Source: Hymenobacter sp. YIM 151500-1
Lineage (GTDB): Bacteria > Bacteroidota > Bacteroidia > Cytophagales > Hymenobacteraceae
Assembly: GCF_025979885.1 (NCBI RefSeq)
Contig: NZ_CP110139.1
Location: 1,736,001-1,800,000 of the forward strand
Direction: 5' to 3'
Length of the DNA: 64,000 nucleotides
Under the pieces are notes generated by a model. The model was given only the letters and a program-made list of their open reading frames with translations. It ran no database searches and was not told the DNA's origin. Below are positions 1 through 7,645 of the stretch, in pieces. A program made the translations under genes and the position numbers. How positions within the stretch are numbered: the stretch's first letter is position 1; each line of letters opens with the position of its first letter.

Positions 1-568
1 CGTTGCCGATGGTGCCAAACGCCACCTCGTTGCCGTTGACGCTGAACTGCGAAAACTGGTGCAGCTCGGGGTTGTGGCGGTAGAGCTTGGAGGCGTAGGC
101 TAGGCCCACGAGGCGGGGCATCTGCCCGCCGGTGGGCGAAATGTCGGCCGAAGAATTTTTGCTTTCCGTCAGGTTCTTAAAGCGGCCATCTTCGTCGAGC
201 AAGCGGGTGGCGAAGTGGCCGTTCATGGCCCGGCCGGCGGTGGCGGGCTCGGCCTCTGCGTCGGGGTGGGCGTAGAGCTGGGCGAAATACTGCTGCAAAG
301 TCAGCTCGCCGATGGCCAGCATGAAGGTCTGGTCGCGGTAGTAGCCGGCGCGGAAGTCGCCGGGGCGGAAAGCGCGGGCCATGGCCAGCTGGGGCAGCTC
401 TTTGCCGTCGCCGAAGATGCCGAACTTGGCCTTGCCCATGAATACTTCTTTGCGGCCTGCCAACGAGGCCTGCCGGCTTTCCCAGCCCAGGCGGTAATCG
501 TGCAGCAGGTCTTGTTTGCTGAGGGTGGCGGCAGACGCCAGTACGTCGGCAGTGTCGGCGGTGGGCAT
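1..568 (-). CDS. Thiamine-diphosphate-dependent 2-oxoacid dehydrogenase E1 component, N-terminal part (cut by window edge)
   Basis: The visible 189 codons resemble the alpha part of the fused alpha/beta E1 of branched-chain or other 2-oxoacid dehydrogenase complexes in Bacteroidota, which decarboxylates the 2-oxoacid and passes the acyl group to E2 lipoate. Seen: an ATG start followed by a hydrophilic leader, then segments characteristic of E1 alpha ([18 protein letters not shown], a [12 protein letters not shown] stretch, and [16 protein letters not shown]), ending at EVAFGTIGN where the window stops, just before the expected TPP-binding region. The alpha/beta fusion cannot be checked here. 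A TAnnTTTG-type element lies about 70 nt upstream of the start. Family call is from recalled sequence similarity. Confidence 0.82.
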   Translation of the reverse strand, partial: MPTADTADVLASAATLSKQDLLHDYRLGWESRQASLAGRKEVFMGKAKFGIFGDGKELPQLAMARAFRPGDFRAGYYRDQTFMLAIGELTLQQYFAQLYAHPDAEAEPATAGRAMNGHFATRLLDEDGRFKNLTESKNSSADISPTGGQMPRLVGLAYASKLYRHNPELHQFSQFSVNGNEVAFGTIGN

Positions 569-638
569 AGCGAGGCAGCGGGTGGGGTTGAAGCCGGGAA
601 ACTACGGGTGGGGGCTGCCTCCCGGAAAAGCAGGCCCC

Positions 639-646
639 CAAAAGTA
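639..646 (-). promoter_or_regulatory. Bacteroidota-type -7 element for the E1 gene
   Basis: Read on the minus strand this is TACTTTTG, fitting the TAnnTTTG -7 consensus of Bacteroidota primary sigma factor promoters, about 70 nt upstream of the E1 start. I see no convincing TTTG -33 element at the usual distance, so this is a weak prediction. Confidence 0.35.
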
Positions 647-858
647 CGGATTTCGGGCCGATGCGGACAGGGGCGGTTTTGTGGTTATCTTTGGGAGTGG
701 TTTCCTAGTGTAGTGCCAAGGACCTTACCACGCTTGAACGACTGTTGTTGAGCTGACTTTAGCCCGCAGAGGACGCAGAAGCTTGCGCGGAAGACGCTGA
801 GCTGTTCTGCTGTAGGTATGGTTTCGCTGCACGCAGAATGACAAAGAGAAAACTACGT

Positions 859-880
859 CCCCAAGACCCTAAGCCCTTAA
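859..880 (+). repeat. CCTAAG-type 5'-leader repeat, short copy
   Basis: Contains CCCCAAGACCCTAAGCCC, ending 14 nt before the ATG of the DUF1573 gene. The same motif in the same orientation precedes four other starts in the window (at 6508-6546, 6609-6664, 58348-58385 and 63169-63210). Confidence 0.6.
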
Positions 881-893
881 CACCCTACCAACT

Positions 894-1667
894 ATGAAAC
901 ATCTACTTTCCTTCCTGCTGGCCCTGCTGGTGGCGGGCGCCGCCCACGCTCAAGGCGTGCTGACCTTCGAGAAAGAGCTGCACGAGTTCGGCAGCGTGCC
1001 CGAGGGCACCATGGCTACGTACGAGTTCAAGTTCAAGAACACCGGCAACCAGCCCGTCGTCATTGCCAACGTGCAGGCCAGCTGCGGCTGCACCACCCCC
1101 GACTGGACCAAGACGCCGGTACTGCCGGGCAAAATCGGCATCGTGAAGGCCGTGTACAGCAGTGCCGGCCGGCCGGGCATCTTCAACAAAACCATTACCG
1201 TGACCAGCAACGCCGCCACGCCCAGCACGGTGCTCACCATCAAAGGCAACGTGCTGACCAAGGAGGAGATGAAGAGCAAGCTCACGCCCCAGCAGCTGGC
1301 CCAGTCGCCCCGCCTGACGCTGGACCGCACCACCCACGACTTCGGTAAGCTGGAAATGGGGCAGTCGGCCACGGCACGGTTTACGGTGAAGAATACCGGC
1401 AAGCAGCCCCTGGTGCTGGGCACTATTACCTCGTCGTGCTACTGCGTGGGCTACAAGCAGGCTCCGGCACCTATTCAGCCGGGCCAGAGCGCCGTGCTGG
1501 AGCTGGTGTACGCCGACCGGAAGCTGGGCCAGCTCCAGGAGCCCGTTACCATCAGCAGCAACGACCTCACCGGCGACGCCAAGCTCACCCTGAAGGCAAA
1601 CATTGTGAAGGACCTGAATGCCGCCAGCATGGTGAAAGAAAGCGGCGCCTCGGTGCCGTTTAAGTAA
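894..1667 (+). CDS. DUF1573 domain protein, exported, two domains
   Basis: A 257-residue exported protein of unknown biochemical role. Residues 1-19 form a clear signal peptide (hydrophobic core, AHA before QG). Two copies of the DUF1573 immunoglobulin-like fold follow, around residues 22-115 and 140-235: each has the pattern H-[ED]-FG near its start, then a K-N-TG-[NK]-QP segment and a cysteine motif (SCGCTTPDW in the first, SCYCVGY in the second). DUF1573 proteins are abundant in Bacteroidota envelopes and often sit near cell-surface or secretion genes, but no partner is evident here. The gene stands alone, followed by a terminator. The ATG start is supported by the signal peptide. Confidence 0.85.
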   Translation: MKHLLSFLLALLVAGAAHAQGVLTFEKELHEFGSVPEGTMATYEFKFKNTGNQPVVIANVQASCGCTTPDWTKTPVLPGKIGIVKAVYSSAGRPGIFNKTITVTSNAATPSTVLTIKGNVLTKEEMKSKLTPQQLAQSPRLTLDRTTHDFGKLEMGQSATARFTVKNTGKQPLVLGTITSSCYCVGYKQAPAPIQPGQSAVLELVYADRKLGQLQEPVTISSNDLTGDAKLTLKANIVKDLNAASMVKESGASVPFK

Positions 1668-1671
1668 ACCA

Positions 1672-1906
1672 CCGTCATTGCGAGGACGCAGGACGAAGCA
1701 ATCCGTCCTTCTCCAAGCTCTAAACTCTGACCTACTCAAAAGCCCCTGGCGTCTGCATGACGTCAGGGGCTTTGTGTTTGTCATCTGACTGCCCTTTCCC
1801 TAAAAAAAGAGAAACTAAGGGCAAGAAGGATAAGGCTTTTGAGCAGGTCAGAGTTTTTTCCCCTGAGAAGGACGGATTGCTTCGTCCTGCGTCCTCGCAA
1901 TGACGG
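1672..1906. repeat. Long inverted repeat (about 73-nt arms) between DUF1573 and ald
   Basis: The left arm (1672-1744) reads CGTCATTGCGAGGACGCAGG and onward. The right arm (1834-1906) is its reverse complement apart from a short diverged stretch in the middle. The arms flank a 90-nt centre that itself holds a terminator hairpin. The ends (GTCATTGCGAGGACG) match a repeat type seen in many bacterial genomes. In RNA the whole unit would fold into one long stem. Confidence 0.85.
1738..1773 (+). terminator. Rho-independent-type hairpin after DUF1573 gene
   Basis: AGCCCCTGGCGTC pairs with GACGTCAGGGGCT around a TGCAT loop, with one mismatch, followed by a T-containing tail. It lies in the loop of the larger inverted repeat spanning this spacer. 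Confidence 0.7.
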
Positions 1907-1916
1907 AAGCGTAGCT

Positions 1917-1924
1917 TATCTTTG
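1917..1924 (+). promoter_or_regulatory. -7 element TATCTTTG upstream of ald
   Basis: Matches the Bacteroidota TAnnTTTG consensus and lies 44 nt before the alanine dehydrogenase ATG, immediately after the right arm of the inverted repeat. No clear TTTG -33 partner is visible, because the expected position falls inside the repeat arm. Confidence 0.45.
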
Positions 1925-1968
1925 TCTCACTTTTTCACACCACCCATCTTCACCACCCGCATTCAGCC

Positions 1969-3099
1969 ATGATTATCGGCGTTCCGAAAGAGATTAAAAA
2001 CAACGAAAACCGCGTGGGCCTGACGCCCGCTGGCGTTGCTGAGTTCCGCAAGCACGGCCACCAGGTGTACGTGCAGGCTTCGGCCGGCACGGGTAGCGGC
2101 TTCGAGGACGCCGAGTATCAGCAGGCAGGCGCTACCATCCTGCCCACCATTGCCGACGTGTACGGCCAGGCCGAGATGATTGTGAAGGTGAAGGAGCCGA
2201 TTGCCGAGGAATACCCGCTCATCAAGGAAAACCAGCTGCTGTTCACCTACTTCCACTTTGCCAGCAGCGAGGAGCTGACCCACGCCATGATTGAGCGCAA
2301 GGCCGTGTGCCTGGCCTACGAGACGGTGGAACTGCCTTCCCGCGCCCTGCCCCTGCTTATTCCGATGAGCGAGGTGGCCGGTCGTATGGCTCCGCAGGAA
2401 GGTGCCAAGTACCTGGAAAAGCCCCTGAAAGGCCGCGGCATTCTGCTGGGTGGCGTGCCCGGCGTGAAGCCCGCCGAAGTGCTGGTGCTGGGCGGTGGCA
2501 TTGTAGGTACGCAGGCGGCGAAAATTGCCGCTGGCCTGGGCGCCCGCGTCACCATCATGGACATCAGCCTGACCCGCCTGCGGGAGCTGGATGACATCAT
2601 GCCCAAGAACGTAGTGACCCAGTACTCAAACGAGTACAACATCCGCGAGGCCATCAAAACCGCCGACCTCATCGTGGGCGCCGTGCTGATTCCGGGCGCC
2701 AAGGCTCCCCACCTTATCACCCGCGAGATGCTGAAGACCATGAAGCCCGGCACCGTGCTCGTGGACGTGGCCGTGGACCAGGGTGGCTGCATCGAAACCT
2801 GCAAACCTACCACCCACGAAAACCCCACCTTCATCATCGACGACATCGTGCACTACTGCGTGGCCAACATGCCCGGTGCCGTACCCTACACCTCCACCCT
2901 GGCCCTGACCAACGCCACGCTGCCCTACGCCGTGAAGCTGGCCAACCTGGGCTGGCAGGAAGCCTGCCGCCGCGACGAGGCCCTGCGCCTCGGCCTGAAC
3001 GTGGTAGGTGGCAAAGTAGTTTACAAAGGTGTAGCTGACGCCTGGAACCTGCGCCTGGAGGCCGTAGAATCGGTGATGGAAGAGGCGGCTGTTGTTTAA
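1969..3099 (+). CDS. ald: Alanine dehydrogenase
   Basis: Catalyses NAD-dependent reversible deamination of L-alanine to pyruvate and ammonia. At 376 residues it is the normal family length. Seen: the N-terminal [20 protein letters not shown] signature with substrate-binding Arg and Lys; a YFHFASS segment; the NAD-binding Rossmann turn [20 protein letters not shown] near residue 170; and the C-terminal [16 protein letters not shown] signature carrying conserved residues of the family. The gene is monocistronic in appearance: an inverted repeat and promoter element lie upstream and a hairpin terminator follows. Transhydrogenase alpha subunits share the fold, but the length and the lack of membrane segments favour Ald. 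Confidence 0.95.
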   Translation: MIIGVPKEIKNNENRVGLTPAGVAEFRKHGHQVYVQASAGTGSGFEDAEYQQAGATILPTIADVYGQAEMIVKVKEPIAEEYPLIKENQLLFTYFHFASSEELTHAMIERKAVCLAYETVELPSRALPLLIPMSEVAGRMAPQEGAKYLEKPLKGRGILLGGVPGVKPAEVLVLGGGIVGTQAAKIAAGLGARVTIMDISLTRLRELDDIMPKNVVTQYSNEYNIREAIKTADLIVGAVLIPGAKAPHLITREMLKTMKPGTVLVDVAVDQGGCIETCKPTTHENPTFIIDDIVHYCVANMPGAVPYTSTLALTNATLPYAVKLANLGWQEACRRDEALRLGLNVVGGKVVYKGVADAWNLRLEAVESVMEEAAVV

Positions 3100-3125
3100 T
3101 TAGTAATTGAGAATTAGTAAGTAAG

Positions 3126-3170
3126 AATTGGGCGTTCTGGCGGCGTGATGCTGCCGGAACGCTCAATTTT
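3126..3170 (+). terminator. Terminator hairpin after ald
   Basis: AATTGGGCGTTCTGGCGGC pairs with GCTGCCGGAACGCTCAATT with small mismatches around GTGAT, followed by TTTTCTTT. Strong candidate intrinsic terminator for ald. Confidence 0.7.
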
Positions 3171-3262
3171 CTTTACTATCCACATTCTGACTGTCCTGAT
3201 TAAGCGAAACGAATCAGCAGGTGTCAATTACTCATTATTAATTCCTACTTATTCATTCTCAC

Positions 3263-3853
3263 ATGAAAGGCATCATCTATACCGGCGGGGAGCTGACGGA
3301 CTTGGTGAGCTTTGCGCGGCTTCCCTCCTACTTGCAGGCGTTTTTGCGGGAGCAGAATGGGGTGGTAGCCTACTTCGGCGGGCTGCACCTGCGGGGCTGC
3401 GTGCAGGAGCCGGGCTGGCACTCGTTGGCCCAGGCTTGGCAGGGCGCAGCCGCTTTCTGGCGCACCTACGATGCCGTGCTGGAAACCGACGTACCGTTTG
3501 CCCAGGACTGCGTGGGCAACCAGTTTCTGCTGCGCGGCGACGCGGTGCTGTTCCTGGACACTGAAACCGGTGAGCTGGCCGACCTGGAAGTGGACTTCAA
3601 GCACTTCCTGTTCGGGGCCGAGAAGTTCCCGCTGGATGCCCTGGGTATGGAGCCGCTGCGGGCATTTCAGCAGCGGGGCGGCGGGCTGGCGCCGGGGCAG
3701 CTGCTGCACCTCTATCCGCCCGTGTGCGTGGCCGTAGCCGGGCAGCAGCCGCAGGCGCAGCCTCAGTTGGTGGCGGAGCGCCTGGCCTGGCTGGCCGCTT
3801 TCTACCGCCAAATCAAAGACCTACCCAGCGGCCAGCGCATCAAGCTGGGGTAA
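3263..3853 (+). CDS. SMI1/KNR4 (SUKH)-like protein, orphan
   Basis: A 196-residue soluble protein with no signal peptide. The order of features fits the SUKH fold: an N-terminal part, then WHSLAQAWQG, then VPFAQDCVGNQFLLRGDAVL followed by FLDTETGELADLEVDF, which resembles the FAxDxxG.....W/xxxTG core of SMI1/KNR4 proteins. In bacteria SUKH proteins commonly serve as immunity proteins against nuclease-type polymorphic toxins, but no toxin gene lies beside this one, so the role here is unknown. The ATG start is preceded by a weak purine stretch. The gene ends just before a palindromic repeat. The SUKH assignment is by pattern only. Confidence 0.6.
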   Translation: MKGIIYTGGELTDLVSFARLPSYLQAFLREQNGVVAYFGGLHLRGCVQEPGWHSLAQAWQGAAAFWRTYDAVLETDVPFAQDCVGNQFLLRGDAVLFLDTETGELADLEVDFKHFLFGAEKFPLDALGMEPLRAFQQRGGGLAPGQLLHLYPPVCVAVAGQQPQAQPQLVAERLAWLAAFYRQIKDLPSGQRIKLG

Positions 3854-3937
3854 AAAAGCTGCAAGCCGTAAGCTACAGGCTGCAAGCTGACGTTGAGACA
3901 TCAGCTTGCGGCTTACAGCTAGTAGTCTATAGCTTTA
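3854..3937. repeat. AAGCTGTAAGC-family inverted repeat, copy 1
   Basis: Starts AAAAAAGCTGCAAGCCGTAAGC and returns as CAGCTTGCGGCTTACAGCT. It forms a hairpin between the SUKH and LTA-synthase-like genes. Related copies lie at 5853-5938 and 51268-51357. Confidence 0.8.
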
Positions 3938-3941
3938 CTAA

Positions 3942-5849
3942 ATGATTTCTCCGCTTCTGCGCTTGTTGCTGCACCGGTTTCTGCTGGTGCTGGGCGTGTA
4001 TGTGCTGCTGCGGCTGGGCTTCTACCTGGCCAACTATGGCGTGTTTCGGGAGGCTACGGCCGGGCAGGTAGTGCTGGCGTTCTGGTACGGCTTGCGCTTC
4101 GATATTGCGGCCCTGCTGCTGCTGAACGTGCCGTTTCTGCTGCTGTCGTGGGTGCCGAAGTTCGGGCGCGGGTGGCAGGGGCTGGTGCGGGGCGTGTACC
4201 TGACGCTGAACGCCACGGGCATTGCTCTGAACCTGATTGACACCCAGTATTTCAAGTTTATCGGGCGGCGCACCAGCAACGAGCTGTTCACCATCACCGG
4301 CGACATTCAGCGGCAGGCCGGGCAGCTGGTGTGGCACTACTGGTTTCTGCTGGTGCCGTTCGGGGTGCTGTTTGGGCTGGTGTGGTACTTCTACCCCATG
4401 CCCACGGCCGCCGATGCGGCGTATTACCAGAACCCGGCCGGGCGGGGCCGGCGGGCGGCCTGGGCCGGCGCTGAGTTTGCCCTGCTGGCTGCCCTGGCGG
4501 CCTTAGGCATTCGGGGTGGCTTGCAGCTCAAGCCCCTGCGCACGGGCCACGCCTTCATGCAGACGCCGCCCGTGCTAGGGCACGTGACGCTGAACAGCAC
4601 CTATACTTTCCTCAGAAGCCTGGGCTACGAGCCCCCGGAGCGCCGCGCCTATTTCGCTTCGCCCCAGACTCTGCGCCGGGCCCTGGCCGCCCGCCCGCCC
4701 CGGCCCCGCCCCGGCTCCGCCCGCCGCCCCGACAACGTGGTGATTCTGCTGGTAGAAAGCTTCTCATCGGAGTACAATGGCATCGAAAACGGGGGCGGAA
4801 CGAGCTACACGCCGTTTTTCGACTCGCTGGCCACGCGGGGGCTGCTGTTTCGGCACCACTACGCCAACGGGCGCCGCTCCATTGAGGCCCTGCCGGCCGT
4901 GCTGGCGGGGCTGCCGGCTTTGCTGGAAAACTCCTTTATCACCTCCAACTTCCAAACCAACGAGCTGCATGGCCTGGGTGAGCTGCTGGGCCGAGCGGGC
5001 TACGCCACCTCCGTGTTTCACGGGGCCCAGAACGGCACCATGGGCTTCAACACGTTTGCCGGCAAAGTGGGCATTCAGCAGTACTACGGGTTGCAGGAGT
5101 ACCCCGGCGGCGCCCAAAGCCCCGACTACGACGGCAACTGGGGCGTTTTCGATGAGCCGTACTTGCAGTACTTTGCCCGGCAGCTGGGCCAGCAGCGGCA
5201 GCCGTTTTTCTCCACGGTGTTTACCCTCACCTCGCACGAGCCGTTTCCGGTGCCGCCGCAGTACCAGGGGCGGTTTGCGCCGGGCCAGCTGCCCATTCAC
5301 GCCTCCATCGGCTACACCGATTTTGCCCTGCGCCAGTTTTTCAAGACTGCCTCTCAGCAACCTTGGTACCGCAACACCTTGTTTATCCTGCTGGCCGACC
5401 ACACCTCCCAAACCCTGCGGCCCGAGTACCAGAACACGCTGGGCGCCTACAAAACCCCGCTCCTGCTCTTCCACCCCGGCCACCCGCTGCCTGCGGCCAA
5501 CGTGGAGCGCATCACCCAGCACGCCGACGTGCCCGCCACCGTGCTCGACTACCTGAACGTGCCCGCCCAGGGCCAGCTGCTGCCCTTCGGCTACTCGGCT
5601 TTCGACGGCGGCACCACCGGCCGGGCCCTGTTTCTGAGCGGCGGCAGCTACTTCCTCGTTCACCGCGACTACGTGACCGAACTCACCGCCGACAATCGGG
5701 TGCGCCTCTACCCTTACCAGCGCCACCAGCTGCCCGCCACTCCCCTCCAGAACCCCGACCCGCAAAAGCTCCGCCAGTACGGCGACGAGCTGAAAGCCTG
5801 CGTGCAGTTTTACATCAACGGGTTGGCGGATAACTCGCTGTACCGGTGA
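3942..5849 (+). CDS. LTA synthase family protein (membrane-bound sulfatase-fold phosphotransferase)
   Basis: A 635-residue membrane protein. The first about 200 residues hold several hydrophobic membrane segments (starting FLLVLGVYVLLRLGFYLA). From about residue 265 an extracytoplasmic sulfatase/alkaline-phosphatase fold begins with NVVILLVESFSSEYNG, carrying the metal-binding Glu. Ser313 in GRRSIEALP is in the position of the nucleophile. YDGNWGVFDEP and FILLADHTSQTL carry further active-site and metal residues. Family members transfer phosphoglycerol or phosphoethanolamine groups to glycolipids or glycans. Bacteroidota lack lipoteichoic acid, so the acceptor is unknown. Some related proteins are ethanolamine-phosphate transferases. 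Confidence 0.85.
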   Translation: MISPLLRLLLHRFLLVLGVYVLLRLGFYLANYGVFREATAGQVVLAFWYGLRFDIAALLLLNVPFLLLSWVPKFGRGWQGLVRGVYLTLNATGIALNLIDTQYFKFIGRRTSNELFTITGDIQRQAGQLVWHYWFLLVPFGVLFGLVWYFYPMPTAADAAYYQNPAGRGRRAAWAGAEFALLAALAALGIRGGLQLKPLRTGHAFMQTPPVLGHVTLNSTYTFLRSLGYEPPERRAYFASPQTLRRALAARPPRPRPGSARRPDNVVILLVESFSSEYNGIENGGGTSYTPFFDSLATRGLLFRHHYANGRRSIEALPAVLAGLPALLENSFITSNFQTNELHGLGELLGRAGYATSVFHGAQNGTMGFNTFAGKVGIQQYYGLQEYPGGAQSPDYDGNWGVFDEPYLQYFARQLGQQRQPFFSTVFTLTSHEPFPVPPQYQGRFAPGQLPIHASIGYTDFALRQFFKTASQQPWYRNTLFILLADHTSQTLRPEYQNTLGAYKTPLLLFHPGHPLPAANVERITQHADVPATVLDYLNVPAQGQLLPFGYSAFDGGTTGRALFLSGGSYFLVHRDYVTELTADNRVRLYPYQRHQLPATPLQNPDPQKLRQYGDELKACVQFYINGLADNSLYR

Positions 5850-5852
5850 AAA

Positions 5853-5938
5853 AGCCTCAAGCTGTAAGCTACAAGCTGCAAGCTGATGTTCTGATAATGA
5901 GAATTAGAGCTTGCAGCTTGTAGCTTACAGCTTTAGGC
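5853..5938. repeat. AAGCTGTAAGC-family inverted repeat, copy 2
   Basis: CAAGCTGTAAGCTACAAGC is followed after about 30 nt by its inverse GCTTGTAGCTTACAGCTTT. The right arm overlaps the end of the convergent HsdR_N-like gene and supplies its TAA stop (coding strand AAGCTGTAAGC). Confidence 0.85.
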
Positions 5939-6413
5939 TCCTGGAAACCACCGCCAGCAATTCCAGCGCCTCGGCGTAGGTGGGGATGAACGTGAGGGCC
6001 TGGGTGGTGCGCTCCAGGGAGTGCACGCGCCAGCAGCAGTGCTGCACGCCGTTGGTGGCCAGCAGCAGCGGGGCGCCTACCGTCTGGTTGTAGGTGGCAA
6101 TCTGCATGGCTACGGCGGGCGTGAGAGGCACGGAGGCTGCCTTGCACTCCACCAGCAGCAGGGGGCGGCCGTCGGGGTCGAGGGCGTGCAGGTCGGTGCG
6201 CTTGCGGCGCTGGTTGTAGACGTGGCTGCGCTCCAGGCTGAGCAAGCCTTTGGGGAAGCCCAGGTGGTCGATGAGGTAATGCACCACGTGCTGGCGCACC
6301 CATTCTTCGGGCGTGCACACCACCTGCTTGCGGCGCAGCACGTCCCAGATGAATATAGTTTCGCCCGATTGCGTAAGTTTGTGGGCGAAAGGCGGCAGGT
6401 TCAAGGCTTGCAT
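5925..6413 (-). CDS. HsdR N-terminal-domain-like PD-(D/E)XK nuclease protein, stand-alone
   Basis: A 162-residue protein resembling the type I restriction HsdR N-terminal nuclease domain (HSDR_N family) without the helicase. Seen: PEEWVRQHVVHYLIDHLGFP near residue 50, then DLHALDPDGRPLLLVECKA, which supplies the D...ExK core of a PD-(D/E)XK nuclease, then QIATYNQTVGAPLLLATNG, typical of the family. I chose the ATG preceded by GGAGGTG. The longer open frame upstream translates repeat sequence and is unlikely to be coding. Such stand-alone proteins are common in Bacteroidota and are not part of a restriction system here. The last codons KL-stop come from the adjacent palindromic repeat. Confidence 0.75.
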   Translation of the reverse strand: MQALNLPPFAHKLTQSGETIFIWDVLRRKQVVCTPEEWVRQHVVHYLIDHLGFPKGLLSLERSHVYNQRRKRTDLHALDPDGRPLLLVECKAASVPLTPAVAMQIATYNQTVGAPLLLATNGVQHCCWRVHSLERTTQALTFIPTYAEALELLAVVSRSLKL

Positions 6414-6507
6414 CACCTCCAAAGGTACGGCCCCCGGACTTCGTTTCCGCTTTTCACTTCCGTACCGTCGAACCCGAACCACACCGGGGCCGGCGGTTTT
6501 TTTGTAT

Positions 6508-6546
6508 AGGAACTTAGGGTCTTGGGGGTTTAGGGACTTAGAGTTG
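6508..6546 (-). repeat. CCTAAG-type 5'-leader repeat upstream of the HsdR_N-like gene
   Basis: On the minus strand it reads CTCTAAGTCCCTAAACCCCC then AAGACCCTAAGTTCC, in sense with the downstream minus-strand gene. It is inverted relative to the copy at 6609-6664, so the two copies face outward from the divergent spacer. Confidence 0.65.
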
Positions 6547-6608
6547 TTCTGGCGATTCATAGTCGATTTTTAGAACGACGCTGGTGCAAAGAGACATCAG
6601 AACGCAAA

Positions 6609-6664
6609 CTAAGACCCTAAGACCCCAAGCCCCTAAGTTCCTAACCAAGTCCCCAAGTCCCTAA
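6609..6664 (+). repeat. CCTAAG-type 5'-leader repeat upstream of AMP nucleosidase
   Basis: Tandem units of the type CTAAGACCC / CCAAGCCC / CTAAGTTC run up to within 4 nt of the start codon (CCCTAAAAAATG). No Shine-Dalgarno sequence is visible. The orientation relative to the gene is the same as in the other leader copies. Confidence 0.7.
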
Positions 6665-6667
6665 AAA

Positions 6668-7441
6668 ATGAAAACCAAATCTGACATTGTCGAAAACTGG
6701 CTGCCGCGCTACACGGGCGTGCCGCTGAAAGAGTTTGGCCAGTACATTCTGCTGACCAACTTCATCAACTACGTGCACATGTTTGCCGAGCAGTTTGATG
6801 TGGAGGTGCACGGCTACGACAAGCCCATGCAAACGGCCACGGCCAACGGCATCACCATCATCAACTTCGGCATGGGCTCCCCCATGGCGGCCACGGTTAT
6901 GGACCTGCTGGCGGCCATCAAGCCCAAAGCGGCCCTGTTTCTGGGCAAGTGCGGGGGCCTTAAAAACAAAACCAAGCTCGGCGACCTGATCCTGCCCATT
7001 GCCGCCATCCGCGGCGAGGGTACTTCCGACGACTACCTGCCGGCCGAAATTCCGGCCCTGCCCTCGTTCCGGTTGCAGCGCGCGGTAAGCAGCATGATCA
7101 AGAAGCACGAGAAAGACTACTGGACCGGCACGGTGTACACCACCAACCGCCGCGTGTGGGAGCACGACGAAAACTTCAAGGAGTACCTGCGCCAGATCCG
7201 GGCCATGGCCGTGGACATGGAGACGGCCACCATTTTCGTGGTCGGCTTCGTCAACGAAATTCCCCACGGCGCCCTGCTGCTGGTTTCCGACAACCCCATG
7301 ACGCCCGAGGGCGTGAAAACCTCGGAGAGCGACAAGAAAGTGACTACCGAGTTTGTACGGTCCCATCTGCAAATCGGCATCGACTCGCTGCTGGAGCTGA
7401 AAAACTCCGGCGAGTCGGTAAAGCACATGCGGTTCGAGTAA
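6668..7441 (+). CDS. amn: AMP nucleosidase
   Basis: Hydrolyses AMP to adenine and ribose 5-phosphate. At 257 residues this is the short Bacteroidota form, consisting of the phosphorylase-like catalytic domain without the extra N-terminal domain of the enterobacterial enzyme. Seen: NFGMGSPMAATVMDLL around residue 70; FLGKCGGLKNKTKLGDLILP, the phosphorylase-fold loop; RAMAVDMETATIFVVGFVN, the purine/ribose-binding VDMET motif; and LLLVSDNPMTPEG. The ATG directly follows a CCTAAG leader repeat, and a strong terminator lies downstream. No operon partner. Confidence 0.9.
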   Translation: MKTKSDIVENWLPRYTGVPLKEFGQYILLTNFINYVHMFAEQFDVEVHGYDKPMQTATANGITIINFGMGSPMAATVMDLLAAIKPKAALFLGKCGGLKNKTKLGDLILPIAAIRGEGTSDDYLPAEIPALPSFRLQRAVSSMIKKHEKDYWTGTVYTTNRRVWEHDENFKEYLRQIRAMAVDMETATIFVVGFVNEIPHGALLLVSDNPMTPEGVKTSESDKKVTTEFVRSHLQIGIDSLLELKNSGESVKHMRFE

Positions 7442-7519
7442 ATCACAGATTGTGCAGATTAGTCTGATTGCACAGATTTCTGCGTAGCGGCATAGCGCAC
7501 CCGCTTCCCGTTTCCAGTG

Positions 7520-7547
7520 AAAGGCACGCTTTTCAGCGTGCCTTTTT
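7520..7547 (+). terminator. Intrinsic terminator after amn
   Basis: AAAGGCACGCT pairs perfectly with AGCGTGCCTTT around TTTC and is followed by a T run. Confidence 0.85.
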
Positions 7548-7645
7548 AGCTTTACCGGCCGCAGCTAGCAAACCACCTCTTTCTTGTTGCTCGTCCTTCG
7601 CCGCCAATCAGCGAAATCCATTTAATCTGCACAATCTGCGATTCT

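Larger units (their letters stand above)
569..893. other. Intergenic region between divergent E1 and DUF1573 genes
   Basis: No supported gene. It holds the minus-strand TACTTTTG element, a plus-strand TATCTTTG at 686-693 about 200 nt upstream of the DUF1573 start, a fragment of the genome-wide repeat type (around 765-845), and the CCTAAG-type motif just before the DUF1573 start codon. Confidence 0.5.
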
